Below, one piece after another: positions 1 to 9,480 of a DNA stretch of 64,000 nucleotides. Within the stretch, counting starts at the first letter, position 1, and each line of letters begins with the position of its first letter. The stretch covers positions 240,585 through 304,584 of the forward strand of contig NZ_JQEC01000021.1 in assembly GCF_000764185.1 (NCBI RefSeq). Reading direction: 5' to 3'. This DNA is from Colwellia psychrerythraea. GTDB lineage: Bacteria; Pseudomonadota; Gammaproteobacteria; Enterobacterales; Alteromonadaceae. The position numbers and the translations under genes are program-made. Below the pieces are notes generated by a model that made no database searches, was not told where the DNA came from, and worked only from the letters and a program-made list of their open reading frames with translations.

Positions 1-907
1 AATACATACGACCATCTTTTTTATCAATTAAATAATCAATACAGAAAGTGCCTTTATAACCTTCCTGGTAAAGTCGCTCACCAAATTTTTTCACCATGCG
101 TTCTAATTTTGTACGGGCAGTTTTTTCCAGCACATTCGCAAAACCTTCATTACCGCTCCAGCCACCTTTATACGGTGTAAGCTCTTTATGACCAACAAGC
201 TCAGTTAAAATAGGACCAACAATGGTACCGTGTTTAGTTGCTACGGCTTCAACAGTGCCGCAACGTGGATCAATACGTTTCATCACTTTTATTTCTTGGC
301 CAACAATTAATTTTTCAACTTGTTGCCAATCTTTTTTGCAGGCGATAAAAAAGGTAGTTTTACCAGAATCTCCGTAAGGTGTTTGCACCACTAAATCTTT
401 ACCTAACTTACCTGATTTAGCCAAATCCATAAGTTGTTCAAAAGTATCAGCTTCACCTAATACATTTGGCACACTAGCAACCCCTGCCTCATTAGCCATT
501 TGTGTGGTGACAATTTTTGAGTCTAAATGATTGCGCAATTCATAGGATGGCATCGCGAGATTAATTCCCCTACTTTTGGCAAGTTGTTCAGTTTTTTCAT
601 TAAACATCACGGCCATCATATGACCACCCTCACCTTGTTTTTCCATAAAGGTTTTGGTTTCATTATGATCTAACAGGTAATTTACCACATCCTCTAAGCA
701 GGTGAATTCTGGCGAACCACGGTCTTTTGGGGTAAAAACTCGATGATGGACACCATCAAAGCAATCAAAGTAGTTAACATAGGTCAACGAAGGAACTAAT
801 TGACCTAGCCCTAAAATATTAAAAGGCGATGCTGAAACAAAATATATCGGCTTTTTGTAGGTTCGAAAAAATTTATATATTTCAGTTAAACCATTAAGTT
901 TTTTCAT
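1..907 (-). CDS. ATP-grasp family ligase (partial, C-terminus beyond the window)
   Basis: An open frame starts at the ATG at 905-907 and runs leftwards off the window, giving about 302 residues with no stop. The product begins MKKLNGLTEIYKFFRTYKK. It contains the ATP-grasp-like stretches LVVQTPYGDSGKTTFF (glycine-rich lid over ATP) and EIKVMKRIDPRCGTVEA, followed by a segment ending GTFCIDYLIDKKDGR, which resembles the metal/ATP-binding end of carbamoyl-phosphate-synthase-like ATP-grasp domains. Such enzymes join a carboxylate to an amine or thiol with ATP; automatic annotation often calls this type biotin carboxylase. It lies 113 nt downstream of the PLP decarboxylase on the same strand and is probably co-transcribed with it. 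Family call is firm; substrate is unknown. Confidence 0.75.
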   Translation of the reverse strand, partial: MKKLNGLTEIYKFFRTYKKPIYFVSASPFNILGLGQLVPSLTYVNYFDCFDGVHHRVFTPKDRGSPEFTCLEDVVNYLLDHNETKTFMEKQGEGGHMMAVMFNEKTEQLAKSRGINLAMPSYELRNHLDSKIVTTQMANEAGVASVPNVLGEADTFEQLMDLAKSGKLGKDLVVQTPYGDSGKTTFFIACKKDWQQVEKLIVGQEIKVMKRIDPRCGTVEAVATKHGTIVGPILTELVGHKELTPYKGGWSGNEGFANVLEKTARTKLERMVKKFGERLYQEGYKGTFCIDYLIDKKDGRMY

Positions 908-1020
908 AGCGGTATTCTCTTTTTATTATGAATGTGAAAGTGAATGTGATTAACCGTCTGTGAGTTATGCTCCAGAAGCGGATGTTTTATACCAAGTTGA
1001 TTAAGTAGTTATCGATCACT

Positions 1021-3903
1021 TTATTGCAGTACTTTTTGTTTTTCTTTTTGTTTAGTTATTGTTGTTATTACTTTGACCTTATCTGCAGTTGGATTATTCA
1101 CCGTCAATTCAAGTGGCAATTTTTGTTCAACTCGCCTTAATGCTTGCTCAGTAAAAACACTTAAACCCAGCTCAGGGTTATAACCATGAATTTCTTTTAC
1201 ATCGAGCGCTTTCATATATGCCAATATTTCTGGGCTTATCACTTGCCCTGGTACCAAAATAGGGAAACCAGGAGGATAAGGAATGATAAAGGTGTTTGAA
1301 ACAAGCTCTCTACCCGCTTGCATGTTTCTTTCAAGCTCACCACTGTCTAAATTCATATACTCATAATTTTCACAATCATAAGATAAGAAATAGGCTTTTC
1401 GAATGTCACCTTCTTCGGTGCCTAGTGTTCGTCCAGGTAAAAAAGCACGATGGAAGCAGCTAAAGTCAGGTAAAGGCGGTAACTCTTTGGTTAATGAAAT
1501 AACCCGCTTTTGATGGATAGCTTGCTCGGCAGGACTCATTTCTTCATCACGTATTTCTAATTCTTTAACAATTTTGTATAAGCAATTTAGCAAGTACATG
1601 ATTGAGCTTCGTGAGGTACCAATGTTAACCATAAAGAGAATAGTATTTCTGGAGGTTTTATTAATTTGAATACCGTATTTGTCCATCAAATATTTATCTT
1701 TGAAGGTATTGCCATCTATACCCGTTTTACCAACGTGCACTGTGATCCTGCTCGGATCGACGACAAACTCATCATTAGCCCATGCCTCCTCCATCTGGCT
1801 AAAGCCGGTATCAACATTAAAATAGCTTTCAATACCCGATTCACGGTATTGCGCTGGAACCAGATCTTTATTCACCAATACATCAAAGTACTTTTTCAAA
1901 CGCTGACTTTGATAGGCTGTTTGACGCATGGTCATCGACAATTCAAGTTGCTTGTTGACCATTTCGTAACCTTCTAACTCAGCCTGCCTCCTGCCAATAT
2001 CCAAAGATGCTAAAATTTGGTAATTAGGTGAGGTCGACGTATGTGTCATATACGCTTCGTTAAAAGTACTTTCGACTTTTTGACGAAAATCCTGATCATA
2101 AATATGGATCATCGAACCTTGGCGTAATGAGGTCAGTGTTTTATGGGTCGATTGTGTGGTGTAAGTGCGGACTCGGGCTAAATCTGGATTAGGTACCAGT
2201 TCATTTTCCAGCATCCAGACATGCCTTTCATCAGGTGATATCAGCGCAAGTTGTTGCTGAAATTCTTGATATTTTTTACGGTATTTAGAACGTTTAAAAC
2301 GTCTTGTTAAGGATGCTGCTGAATACATTGCCGTACGTGTGCGGTAAATCGGGTTAAAACTAGCAAAAGCGAACCAAGCTTCATCCCACAAAAATACCAA
2401 ATCTGGTTTTATTGCTAAACATTCTTCCATGACTCGGCGCACGTTATATACCACACCATCAAAGGTACAATTAGTCAGTAGCAACATTTTAACGCGGTCT
2501 AACTGCCCTAATCCTTTGTATTTTAATAGGTTACGCTTTATTTCTTTTAGCGGCACACCACCATAAATGGAAAGGTCATGTATTGGATAAGAATCTAAAT
2601 ACTTTACATGAGCACCTGAAAGTACCATGCCGTAATGATGTGATTTATGACAATCTCTGTCTACCAAAATAATATCGCCGGGTTGCACCAAGGCCTGTAC
2701 GACGATTTTATTAGCGGTTGATGTGCCATTAGTAACAAAATAAGAGCTACGAGAGCCATAGGCGCGTGATGCGTATTCTTGCGCTTTTTTAAGTGGGCCT
2801 TTAGGTTGCAATAAGGAGTCTAAACCACCCGATGTTGTCGATGTTTCAGCAAGAAATATATTAGCGCCATAAAAATCGAGCATATCGCCAATCCAGTTTG
2901 ATTTCTCAATGGATTTTGCTCGAGAAATAGGTAAGGCATGAAAAATACCGGTAGGCTTTCGGCTATACTTTTTTAAGGCTGAAAAGAATGGCGTATCAAA
3001 CCGTTCGTTGACCCCGCCTAATATGCTGTGATGTAAATCTAAGTTAGAATTTTCGTTATAAAATACTCGCTTAAAATATCCATCATCATCTTGATTACCT
3101 GCTTCCATTGCCATATCTGAAATTAGGTATAAATCTAATTCAGGTCGTAAATATTTGATTAAGCGACCTAACTCACTGCCTTGATTTTTGCTGTTATAGA
3201 CATATTTACGCAACTTTTCATCAATTGCGGCCACCACATGAGTAATAAGGCCGCTATTACGTTTTGATTTCATCGGAAAGCTAGGACGTAATATACAAGC
3301 TTGAATATTCGAGTTAATTAACACCGCGATAATGGCATCTTCAAAAGTAGGTACTACGATGGCATTGTAAGTAAATTGATCATCGTGATGGCGCATAGTA
3401 CGCATTGCATTGAGCAATTGATTTTCCGCATCAATCAATAAATCATCAACAATAAGTACTTCAAAATAAGGCCTAGAGCGGGAATTATTTGCGCCTTGAA
3501 TACTATTAGGGTTTTCATCCTCTGTTTCTAAATTGACTTTTGGCTCGGTAGTAGATAACGATAAATCAATGTCTTTACGGCGATAGGTACCATTTTCTAA
3601 AAAGTAATGAATTTGTGCGACAGAATGGCTTAGACCAACATAATCTTTTTGTTTAAATTGAATCCATAAATAGCGAAAATTTTCCTTCGATGGGAAAGCA
3701 GTATAATCCTCAATAGTTTCAAGTGATATTAATGAAAGCTCAACCGCTTTTTTTAAACGATTATGCCCTTTTCCACTTCGACTACTGGTTGAAAGATGAA
3801 AAGTATACTTTTTCAATTTCACCCAAGTATCTTGCCGCTTATTGTTAAGCTGATGATAAAAGCCGATCATCTGTTGAGTTTTTTTATTTTTAACATTACT
3901 CAT
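1021..3903 (-). CDS. Large Orn/Lys/Arg-type PLP-dependent decarboxylase (960 aa)
   Basis: This is a fold-type I PLP enzyme of the inducible ornithine/lysine/arginine decarboxylase family. The Schiff-base lysine is Lys588 in TTQSTHKTLTSLRQGS. Asp507 in WDEAWFAF would contact the pyridine nitrogen, and His419 in DRDCHKSHHYG would stack on the ring. At 960 residues it is about 200 longer than the E. coli enzymes. Residues 1-140 form an extra charged N-terminal region, then a response-regulator-like wing domain follows (EVLIVDDLLIDAENQLL). The expected reaction is removal of the alpha-carboxyl of a basic amino acid to give a di- or polyamine. The neighbouring ATP-grasp, nitrilase-like and Ntn-hydrolase genes suggest the amine is then conjugated or de-amidated. 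Substrate cannot be read from sequence. Confidence 0.88.
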   Translation of the reverse strand: MSNVKNKKTQQMIGFYHQLNNKRQDTWVKLKKYTFHLSTSSRSGKGHNRLKKAVELSLISLETIEDYTAFPSKENFRYLWIQFKQKDYVGLSHSVAQIHYFLENGTYRRKDIDLSLSTTEPKVNLETEDENPNSIQGANNSRSRPYFEVLIVDDLLIDAENQLLNAMRTMRHHDDQFTYNAIVVPTFEDAIIAVLINSNIQACILRPSFPMKSKRNSGLITHVVAAIDEKLRKYVYNSKNQGSELGRLIKYLRPELDLYLISDMAMEAGNQDDDGYFKRVFYNENSNLDLHHSILGGVNERFDTPFFSALKKYSRKPTGIFHALPISRAKSIEKSNWIGDMLDFYGANIFLAETSTTSGGLDSLLQPKGPLKKAQEYASRAYGSRSSYFVTNGTSTANKIVVQALVQPGDIILVDRDCHKSHHYGMVLSGAHVKYLDSYPIHDLSIYGGVPLKEIKRNLLKYKGLGQLDRVKMLLLTNCTFDGVVYNVRRVMEECLAIKPDLVFLWDEAWFAFASFNPIYRTRTAMYSAASLTRRFKRSKYRKKYQEFQQQLALISPDERHVWMLENELVPNPDLARVRTYTTQSTHKTLTSLRQGSMIHIYDQDFRQKVESTFNEAYMTHTSTSPNYQILASLDIGRRQAELEGYEMVNKQLELSMTMRQTAYQSQRLKKYFDVLVNKDLVPAQYRESGIESYFNVDTGFSQMEEAWANDEFVVDPSRITVHVGKTGIDGNTFKDKYLMDKYGIQINKTSRNTILFMVNIGTSRSSIMYLLNCLYKIVKELEIRDEEMSPAEQAIHQKRVISLTKELPPLPDFSCFHRAFLPGRTLGTEEGDIRKAYFLSYDCENYEYMNLDSGELERNMQAGRELVSNTFIIPYPPGFPILVPGQVISPEILAYMKALDVKEIHGYNPELGLSVFTEQALRRVEQKLPLELTVNNPTADKVKVITTITKQKEKQKVLQ

Positions 3904-4580
3904 TTATATTTATCCATTATTCCATGTTTATTCGCATCAAAATCAAGGCTTACCGTCAAGCTTAAAAATAGTACGTTATTAGTATTGCAGAGAATTTCCA
4001 CACACAAAGCAGAGGTTTTTTTCCTGCAATACCATCAACCTAAGTATTAATATACCCAGAAAAATCGTAACTATTGCATTCTGTTATTGACCTAATCAAT
4101 AACCTTTAGTTATAGATGGCTTGATACTGTTTTTAGGGAAAGACTGTGAGCTGAATAAATATGACTTGCTCAGATTAGCAACAATAAGGTTTATGGCTTG
4201 TAATTAGCTCAAGACAAATAACTGACGAGATAAGTTCATGTTATTAATGTATTTATACTTTATGGTATTGGCTTTTGATTGTTATGGATGTTTTCTGAAG
4301 GTTTGCTTTAACCATACTTCCTCTTGATAGTGCAGGCTAAAATTCAATCCGATATTGTATAAGAAATCATTAAGGTTAACCTTGAGTTATGCACTAGTGA
4401 CAAATGGCTATACCTTGATGTTTCATATTCTCAATAAAGTTTGATAGATTTCCCAGCACAACAAAAAATAGTTTGTTAACGACAGTGCTCAAACTTTACT
4501 TACAACATTAATAACAAACATTGGCTAGTCTGATTTAAAGGCTTTCCACATTATAATCACTCATTCTGGATACATTACTT
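3904..4580. promoter_or_regulatory. Divergent intergenic region between decarboxylase and nitrilase genes
   Basis: This stretch of 677 bp has no convincing gene. It must hold the promoters for the leftward decarboxylase/ATP-grasp genes and the rightward amidase pair. A consensus-like -10 hexamer TATAAT lies at 4552-4557, 23 nt before the amidase ATG; no good -35 box at 17 nt spacing is evident. The length is large for a simple divergent promoter, so a regulator site or small RNA is possible, but I see no specific signal. Confidence 0.4.
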
Positions 4581-5936
4581 ATGACGCCATTTGGTATAGC
4601 TGGCATACAAATGAATTTGCAGCACGGTAACAATGTCGATGCCATTGAAGATAAAATTAATCTATTGATGTGTTTGTATCCCTGGGTAGAGATGGTCATT
4701 GTGAGTGAACTTGCCGCTCACGGCCCTTTAGATAGCTTTGCCGAAACCATGCCTGGCTTAACTGAACAACGTTTTTGTGCCATGGCTAAAAAACATAATA
4801 TATGGCTTATCCCTGGTTCATTTTTTGAACTTAAGAATGAAGCAATTTTTAACACTGCACCTGTGATCAACCCACAAGGTGAAGTTATCGCCCGTCACCG
4901 AAAGCTATTCCCATTTCGTCCTTTTGAGGAAGGTATAGAAGCTGGCGATGAATTTGTCGTTTTTGATGTGCCCGGTGCTGGTCGTTTTGGTTTATGTATT
5001 TGTTACGACATGTGGTTCCCAGAAGTACTACGAACCCTGACCACTATGGGCGCAGAAGTCATTTTACATCCAGTACTCACTGGCACTAACGATCGTGATA
5101 TAGAATTAAATTTAGCCCGCAGTAGTGGCGCTCTTTTTCAAAGTTATATTATTGATATTAATGGCTTAGGTGTTGGCGGCATCGGTCAGTCTTGTATTAT
5201 CGACCCTGCAGGAAGAACTGTATACCAAGCAGGCGCAACGGATGAGTTTTTGGTTACCGAACTTGATTTTGATAGTATTCGACGCCAACGTGAAGTGGGT
5301 TTACGTAACCTAGGTCAACCACTTAAAAGCTTCCGAGACTCAAAAATAAACTTTACTGTTTATAACAAAGCACAACGAGATAACAATTACTTAGAGAGCT
5401 TGGGACCATTACAAAAAGCGACAAGGCATAGCAAAACTAATATGGCTACTGAGCCAGCCTTTATTTCTAATAAAGAGCTGGCTAGTAGTGAACTCGAGAA
5501 TACAGAACTTGAAAATACAGCTATAGCAGAATCTGTTATTCATCAAACTGCTGAACAAACGGTTAGCTTAAGTACAAGCTCAGATATCGCTGAGTATAAT
5601 AACTTGGCCATAGGCCCAGCAGTGGTTACTGCATCATTAGTAACTGCGCAGCATTTACCATTAGAGTTAGTATTTGAAGAACCAGACCTTGCTGATACTT
5701 TCTTGGTCGATCAGTCTGTCATCGAGAAGCCAACTATTACTACAAGCGATGAAAGTATAGAAAATGATGCCGCAGTGAACATAACAGTTAACATAACTCC
5801 GGCAACCGATATCGATGCCAATTACAATATCAATAACAGCAGCAATAAAGGTAACAGTGAGGAAAAACCAAAGGGTGACAATTTGAAATGGCTAAAAGAA
5901 GCTTCAACGCAGATTAAGCAATATATAAAATCATGA
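4581..5936 (+). CDS. Carbon-nitrogen hydrolase (nitrilase superfamily) with acidic C-terminal tail
   Basis: Residues 1-270 form a nitrilase-superfamily amidase domain with the full Glu-Lys-Cys triad: Glu43 in VSELAAHGP, Lys108 in RHRKLFPF and Cys141 in GLCICYDMWFPEV. These enzymes cleave or transfer linear amides, or hydrolyse nitriles. Residues from about 290 to 451 are unusual: a Ser/Thr/Glu/Asn-rich, probably disordered extension with repeats such as ELENTELENT, ending in a short basic helix-like segment (LKWLKEASTQIKQYIKS). No signal peptide is seen, so it is likely cytoplasmic. The stop overlaps the start of the next gene by 4 nt (ATGA), which argues for translational coupling to the Ntn hydrolase. 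Substrate unknown. Confidence 0.87.
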   Translation: MTPFGIAGIQMNLQHGNNVDAIEDKINLLMCLYPWVEMVIVSELAAHGPLDSFAETMPGLTEQRFCAMAKKHNIWLIPGSFFELKNEAIFNTAPVINPQGEVIARHRKLFPFRPFEEGIEAGDEFVVFDVPGAGRFGLCICYDMWFPEVLRTLTTMGAEVILHPVLTGTNDRDIELNLARSSGALFQSYIIDINGLGVGGIGQSCIIDPAGRTVYQAGATDEFLVTELDFDSIRRQREVGLRNLGQPLKSFRDSKINFTVYNKAQRDNNYLESLGPLQKATRHSKTNMATEPAFISNKELASSELENTELENTAIAESVIHQTAEQTVSLSTSSDIAEYNNLAIGPAVVTASLVTAQHLPLELVFEEPDLADTFLVDQSVIEKPTITTSDESIENDAAVNITVNITPATDIDANYNINNSSNKGNSEEKPKGDNLKWLKEASTQIKQYIKS

Positions 5937-6925
5937 TTGAGCAAACGCCTAAGTTAGGTTTTTCGTCACAACAAGAACACTTCCTTGGAGAGAAATTGGC
6001 GTTAACCTACGCTAAAACTTGGCCAGCTTATCATCGCTGGTTAAGTCGTGCGCCAGAGCGAGTAACTGCAGAGGAAGGTAGAGAGCAGATACGTCATTAT
6101 ATGCCAGAGCTAATCAGCACCTATGATGGCTTATGTCATGCATTTGGTGCCGATGAACAAACTTGTGCTTTTTTATGTTTATACAAACCACCGGTTTTTC
6201 GTTCAGGTTGTTCACAAGCAAGTAAAACAACAAACGGTATTGAACTGGTGCGCAATTATGATTTCCCTTCGCAATTATGTGACCGCTTATTACTACATAC
6301 CAATTGGAATGGTACTCGCGTTATCGCGATGACAGATTGTTTATGGGGCGTCATTGATGGCATGAATGAACATGGCTTAGCAGTTTCACTCGCTTATGGC
6401 GGCCGACAAGTACATGGTGATGGCTTTGCTATTACTATTGTACTGCGTTACCTATTAGAATTTTGTAAAAACACTGAACAAGCCGTTAAAGTATTAAATC
6501 GTGTGCCGATTCATATGCCGTATAACGTCACCTTAGTTGACCGTCACGGTATTAGTAAAACCGTTGTAATTTGTCCCGGCGAAAAGGTTCTGGTTAACTC
6601 CTTAGCTTTTGCCACTAATCATCAAGACGGTAGCCCAATTGAGGATATTGATGCCATTGCCGATAGTTACACTAGGGCTCAGTATTTATCTGCCCGAATC
6701 AACGATCCTCGAGAAGCAGAAAACTCACTAACTAGCTTATTCCTCCAGTCACCATTGTTAAGAAAATCGAGCGATTGGCACGGCTGGGGAACATTATACA
6801 CGGCTCGGTATCAGCCGTTACTCGGCATTGTTGAATTACACTGGCCTGGCGGTCAAATTTTACGACAAAGTTTTGATAACTTTATTGAGGGCGATATCAG
6901 TGTCACTTCACCAGCATACTTATAA
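5933..6925 (+). CDS. C45-type Ntn hydrolase (acyltransferase / linear amide hydrolase-like)
   Basis: The 330-residue product resembles the proenzymes of penicillin acyltransferase (peptidase family C45) and choloylglycine-type linear-amide hydrolases. The segment SGCSQASKTTNGIELVRNYDF contains the probable autocatalytic cleavage site before Cys93, which would become the N-terminal nucleophile, with Arg107 and Asp110 in the conserved following strand. Downstream motifs WGVIDGMNEHGLAVSLAYGGR and ATNHQ fit the fold. Such enzymes cleave or make amides of fatty acids, amino acids or polyamines. It is translationally coupled to the nitrilase-like amidase and divergent from the decarboxylase/ligase pair. 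Function in this set is not known; the family call is good. Confidence 0.8.
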   Translation: MIEQTPKLGFSSQQEHFLGEKLALTYAKTWPAYHRWLSRAPERVTAEEGREQIRHYMPELISTYDGLCHAFGADEQTCAFLCLYKPPVFRSGCSQASKTTNGIELVRNYDFPSQLCDRLLLHTNWNGTRVIAMTDCLWGVIDGMNEHGLAVSLAYGGRQVHGDGFAITIVLRYLLEFCKNTEQAVKVLNRVPIHMPYNVTLVDRHGISKTVVICPGEKVLVNSLAFATNHQDGSPIEDIDAIADSYTRAQYLSARINDPREAENSLTSLFLQSPLLRKSSDWHGWGTLYTARYQPLLGIVELHWPGGQILRQSFDNFIEGDISVTSPAYL

Positions 6926-6985
6926 TACGCATCTGCTTTAAGGTTGTTATTGATACAAAATTGAAAACTGAAGCCAAAACCCTGG

Positions 6986-7684
6986 TTAATTTGTTTGCTG
7001 ACATTTATAACCAACACCATACACAGAGCAAATGGGATCTGAGCTTGTAGAGATTGAATGAATTTTTTTACGAATATTTTTAATATGGGTATCTATATTA
7101 CGGTCTGAAACATCAACCGTATCAAGATAAACCTTATTCATAATTTCATCACGAGTAAATACACGCTCAACATTATTTAACAGTAATTCTAAAACTTTAA
7201 ATTCAATAGGTGTTAAATCTAGCGGAGTTCCTTTAAAGGTCACCTTATATTTGTCGGGCTCCATAATAAACCCCGACTGTTCGATAATATTGATCGAAGA
7301 TGATTGAGTAGCATTATTATCAAAACGACGTAATACCGCTTTAATGCGAGCCATGACTTCTCGGGGACTAAAAGGTTTGCAAATATAATCATCAGCGCCA
7401 AATTCCAAACCAAAGAGCCTATCAATTTCCTCACTCTTGGCTGTCACCATAATAACGGGCAGTTGTGAAAAAAGCCTTAGCTGCTTACAAATTTCAAAAC
7501 CATCTACATCAGGCAACATTAGATCAAGCAGCATTAAATCAACCTGATTTGATTTAATGTAATTAATAACGCCGCTACCGCGATTCAAATGATGAGCGCT
7601 ATAGCCATTACGCTGACAATAAGCGACCAATACTTCTGCAATACTTTCTTCGTCTTCAACAATTAATATTTTTTGTTTGTCCAT
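6986..7684 (-). CDS. OmpR/PhoB-family response regulator (BaeR-like)
   Basis: A receiver domain (residues 1-120) has acidic residues Glu10/Asp11 and phospho-acceptor Asp54 in LMLLDLMLPDVDG, with Lys in YICKPFSPREVMARI. It is followed by a winged-helix DNA-binding domain (DLTPIEFKVLELLL, then SDRNIDTHIKNIRKKI). It would bind DNA when phosphorylated by the kinase encoded 77 nt upstream on the same strand. Kinase-before-regulator order with a BaeS-like kinase suggests a Bae/envelope-stress-type pair. The genes upstream on the same strand (two secreted proteins and a YHYH lipoprotein) are candidate targets or partners; that link is inference. Confidence 0.9.
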   Translation of the reverse strand: MDKQKILIVEDEESIAEVLVAYCQRNGYSAHHLNRGSGVINYIKSNQVDLMLLDLMLPDVDGFEICKQLRLFSQLPVIMVTAKSEEIDRLFGLEFGADDYICKPFSPREVMARIKAVLRRFDNNATQSSSINIIEQSGFIMEPDKYKVTFKGTPLDLTPIEFKVLELLLNNVERVFTRDEIMNKVYLDTVDVSDRNIDTHIKNIRKKIHSISTSSDPICSVYGVGYKCQQTN

Positions 7685-7761
7685 TTTATGTTTCTAATCA
7701 AGGTTTTTAATTAAAGTAATTATTAAGATTTATGTTTAAAGTTATTATTAACAACTTCTTA

Positions 7762-9306
7762 TTAAAGCGTCTTATTAACAGGGAAAGATATTTTTATACT
7801 CAGACCGCCCAATGCTGAGTCTAACGCCCTTATGCTGCCTTGATGCGCTTCAACTATTTGTTTACACAAAGATAATCCTAGCCCTGAGCCGCCATGGCTA
7901 CGATTACGCGATGGCTCAACCCGATAAAAACGTTCAAATAATTTTTGTTGTTCATCGCTGGCAACACCAGGAGCAGAATCTTCAATAAGTATATCAACAA
8001 AGTTATTATCACAATGTGCAGAGATAATTATCCTACCTGGCGCTTGGGTATAACGACAACTGTTTTCCAATAAGTTAGTGAATAACTGCCTTAACCTTTC
8101 ATTATCAGCAAGTAAGTTACAGCGCTTATTCTCAATAAGTCTTTCAAGTGATGGGTAATCTATGGTTAAGGTATTGTTCTCAAATTTAGCGCTAAAATTT
8201 TCAATCACTTGTAATAACAAGGCAATTGGATTTAAGGCTTCCTTTTGATAAGTAAGTCCGCCAGCATCAGAGCTAGATAACTGATAAAGATCATTAACAA
8301 GATGGCTTAAATTATCAATCTCATTAATGAATAATTGCACCCGCTTTTCATCGGCAACAAAAATTCCATCTTGAATGGCAATGAGCTGCGCTCTTAACAC
8401 GGTTAATGGTGTCCGTAATTCATGTGAAGTATCAGACATCCATTGAAAACGATTATTTTGGTTCTTTTCTAAGGTTGCTGCCAGTACATTAACATTGTCC
8501 GATAACATGCCTAATTCATCATGAGTTGTCTTGTTGATGCGATTTTGATAATCACCTTTGATCAATTTATTAGTACCGCCGATAAGCAGTTTTATTGGTG
8601 CGATTAAGTGTTTAGAGAATATCAACGCCATGATGAAGGCCAGTAAAATAGCGGCAACGGCGATTAAATAATAACTTTTATATTGCTGACTCAAAAACTC
8701 GCTTGCTGGGCTATTTTCAACAAGTGATGATGGTTTTAATGCCAACCAACCAATAATCTCGCCATTAACTATGATACTTTCACTTAATTCGTTATCTGCT
8801 AAATAACGTTTACCGACGATAACTGTTTTCTTTTGATCGTATAAACTCAGTCGCTTTCCTGTTTGTAGGAAGTCGCTAGGTCTAGGCGGCTCAGACTGTC
8901 GTTCATTTTTAGGCTTTGGTTTTTGCCTTAACTCTAGTCTTTGTTCCGGTCTTGGTTCGGGTCTTTGCTTTAACCTTTGCCCATCACTGTTATTGTTTTG
9001 AAGCTCGTTTCTTCGCGGCTCATCTGCTCTTGCTCTTGGCCTAGGTGGTGGCGGTGGACGTTTAGATTGTGGATCAACAATATCACGCCACACTTGCACG
9101 TTATCAATGATTGGTTGCCAGCTGTTATTTTGTTGGTACAAACTGATGAGCTGTTGTTTAGTCTCGCTCAAATGCTTAGTTTCTGTTGACCTGACAAAGT
9201 CATTAAATCCTGATGACAAATTCACCGTGATTAATATCAGCATTACCCCTACAAGGGTAAGGTTGGTAATAAAAAATGCAAAAAAGAATTTATACAGCAA
9301 CTTCAA
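7762..9306 (-). CDS. Sensor histidine kinase with Pro/Arg-rich periplasmic insert
   Basis: The product has a TM helix at about residues 8-30, a periplasmic region to about 211, a second TM (213-230), HAMP, HisKA with phospho-acceptor His295 in SDTSHELRTPLTVL, and HATPase (LFTNLLENSCRYT, DSAPGV, GGSGLGLSLCKQI). The odd part is residues 83-146: PPPPPRPRARADEPRR followed by imperfect RPEPRPEQRLELRQ-type repeats, with no look of a folded sensor. The start is TTG at 9304-9306 with an AAGGA motif upstream. It pairs with the downstream response regulator. The signal is unknown; the charged proline-rich insert may bind a polymer, cell wall or metal, but nothing in the sequence decides this. Confidence 0.88.
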   Translation of the reverse strand: MKLLYKFFFAFFITNLTLVGVMLILITVNLSSGFNDFVRSTETKHLSETKQQLISLYQQNNSWQPIIDNVQVWRDIVDPQSKRPPPPPRPRARADEPRRNELQNNNSDGQRLKQRPEPRPEQRLELRQKPKPKNERQSEPPRPSDFLQTGKRLSLYDQKKTVIVGKRYLADNELSESIIVNGEIIGWLALKPSSLVENSPASEFLSQQYKSYYLIAVAAILLAFIMALIFSKHLIAPIKLLIGGTNKLIKGDYQNRINKTTHDELGMLSDNVNVLAATLEKNQNNRFQWMSDTSHELRTPLTVLRAQLIAIQDGIFVADEKRVQLFINEIDNLSHLVNDLYQLSSSDAGGLTYQKEALNPIALLLQVIENFSAKFENNTLTIDYPSLERLIENKRCNLLADNERLRQLFTNLLENSCRYTQAPGRIIISAHCDNNFVDILIEDSAPGVASDEQQKLFERFYRVEPSRNRSHGGSGLGLSLCKQIVEAHQGSIRALDSALGGLSIKISFPVNKTL

Positions 9307-9480
9307 ACGTTGTCTTCCTTTCTATTCTTGTTAAAGGTATTTAATACAATTACTAACAGCTATCACTTCACCTGAGAATAGTATGAGCTAAATCAACAGA
9401 AATGATCAGTTAAGTGCATGGCCATAATAGGAATTATCATATAATGCACTTTTTATTCTACTCATGACAAAATAACTGAA

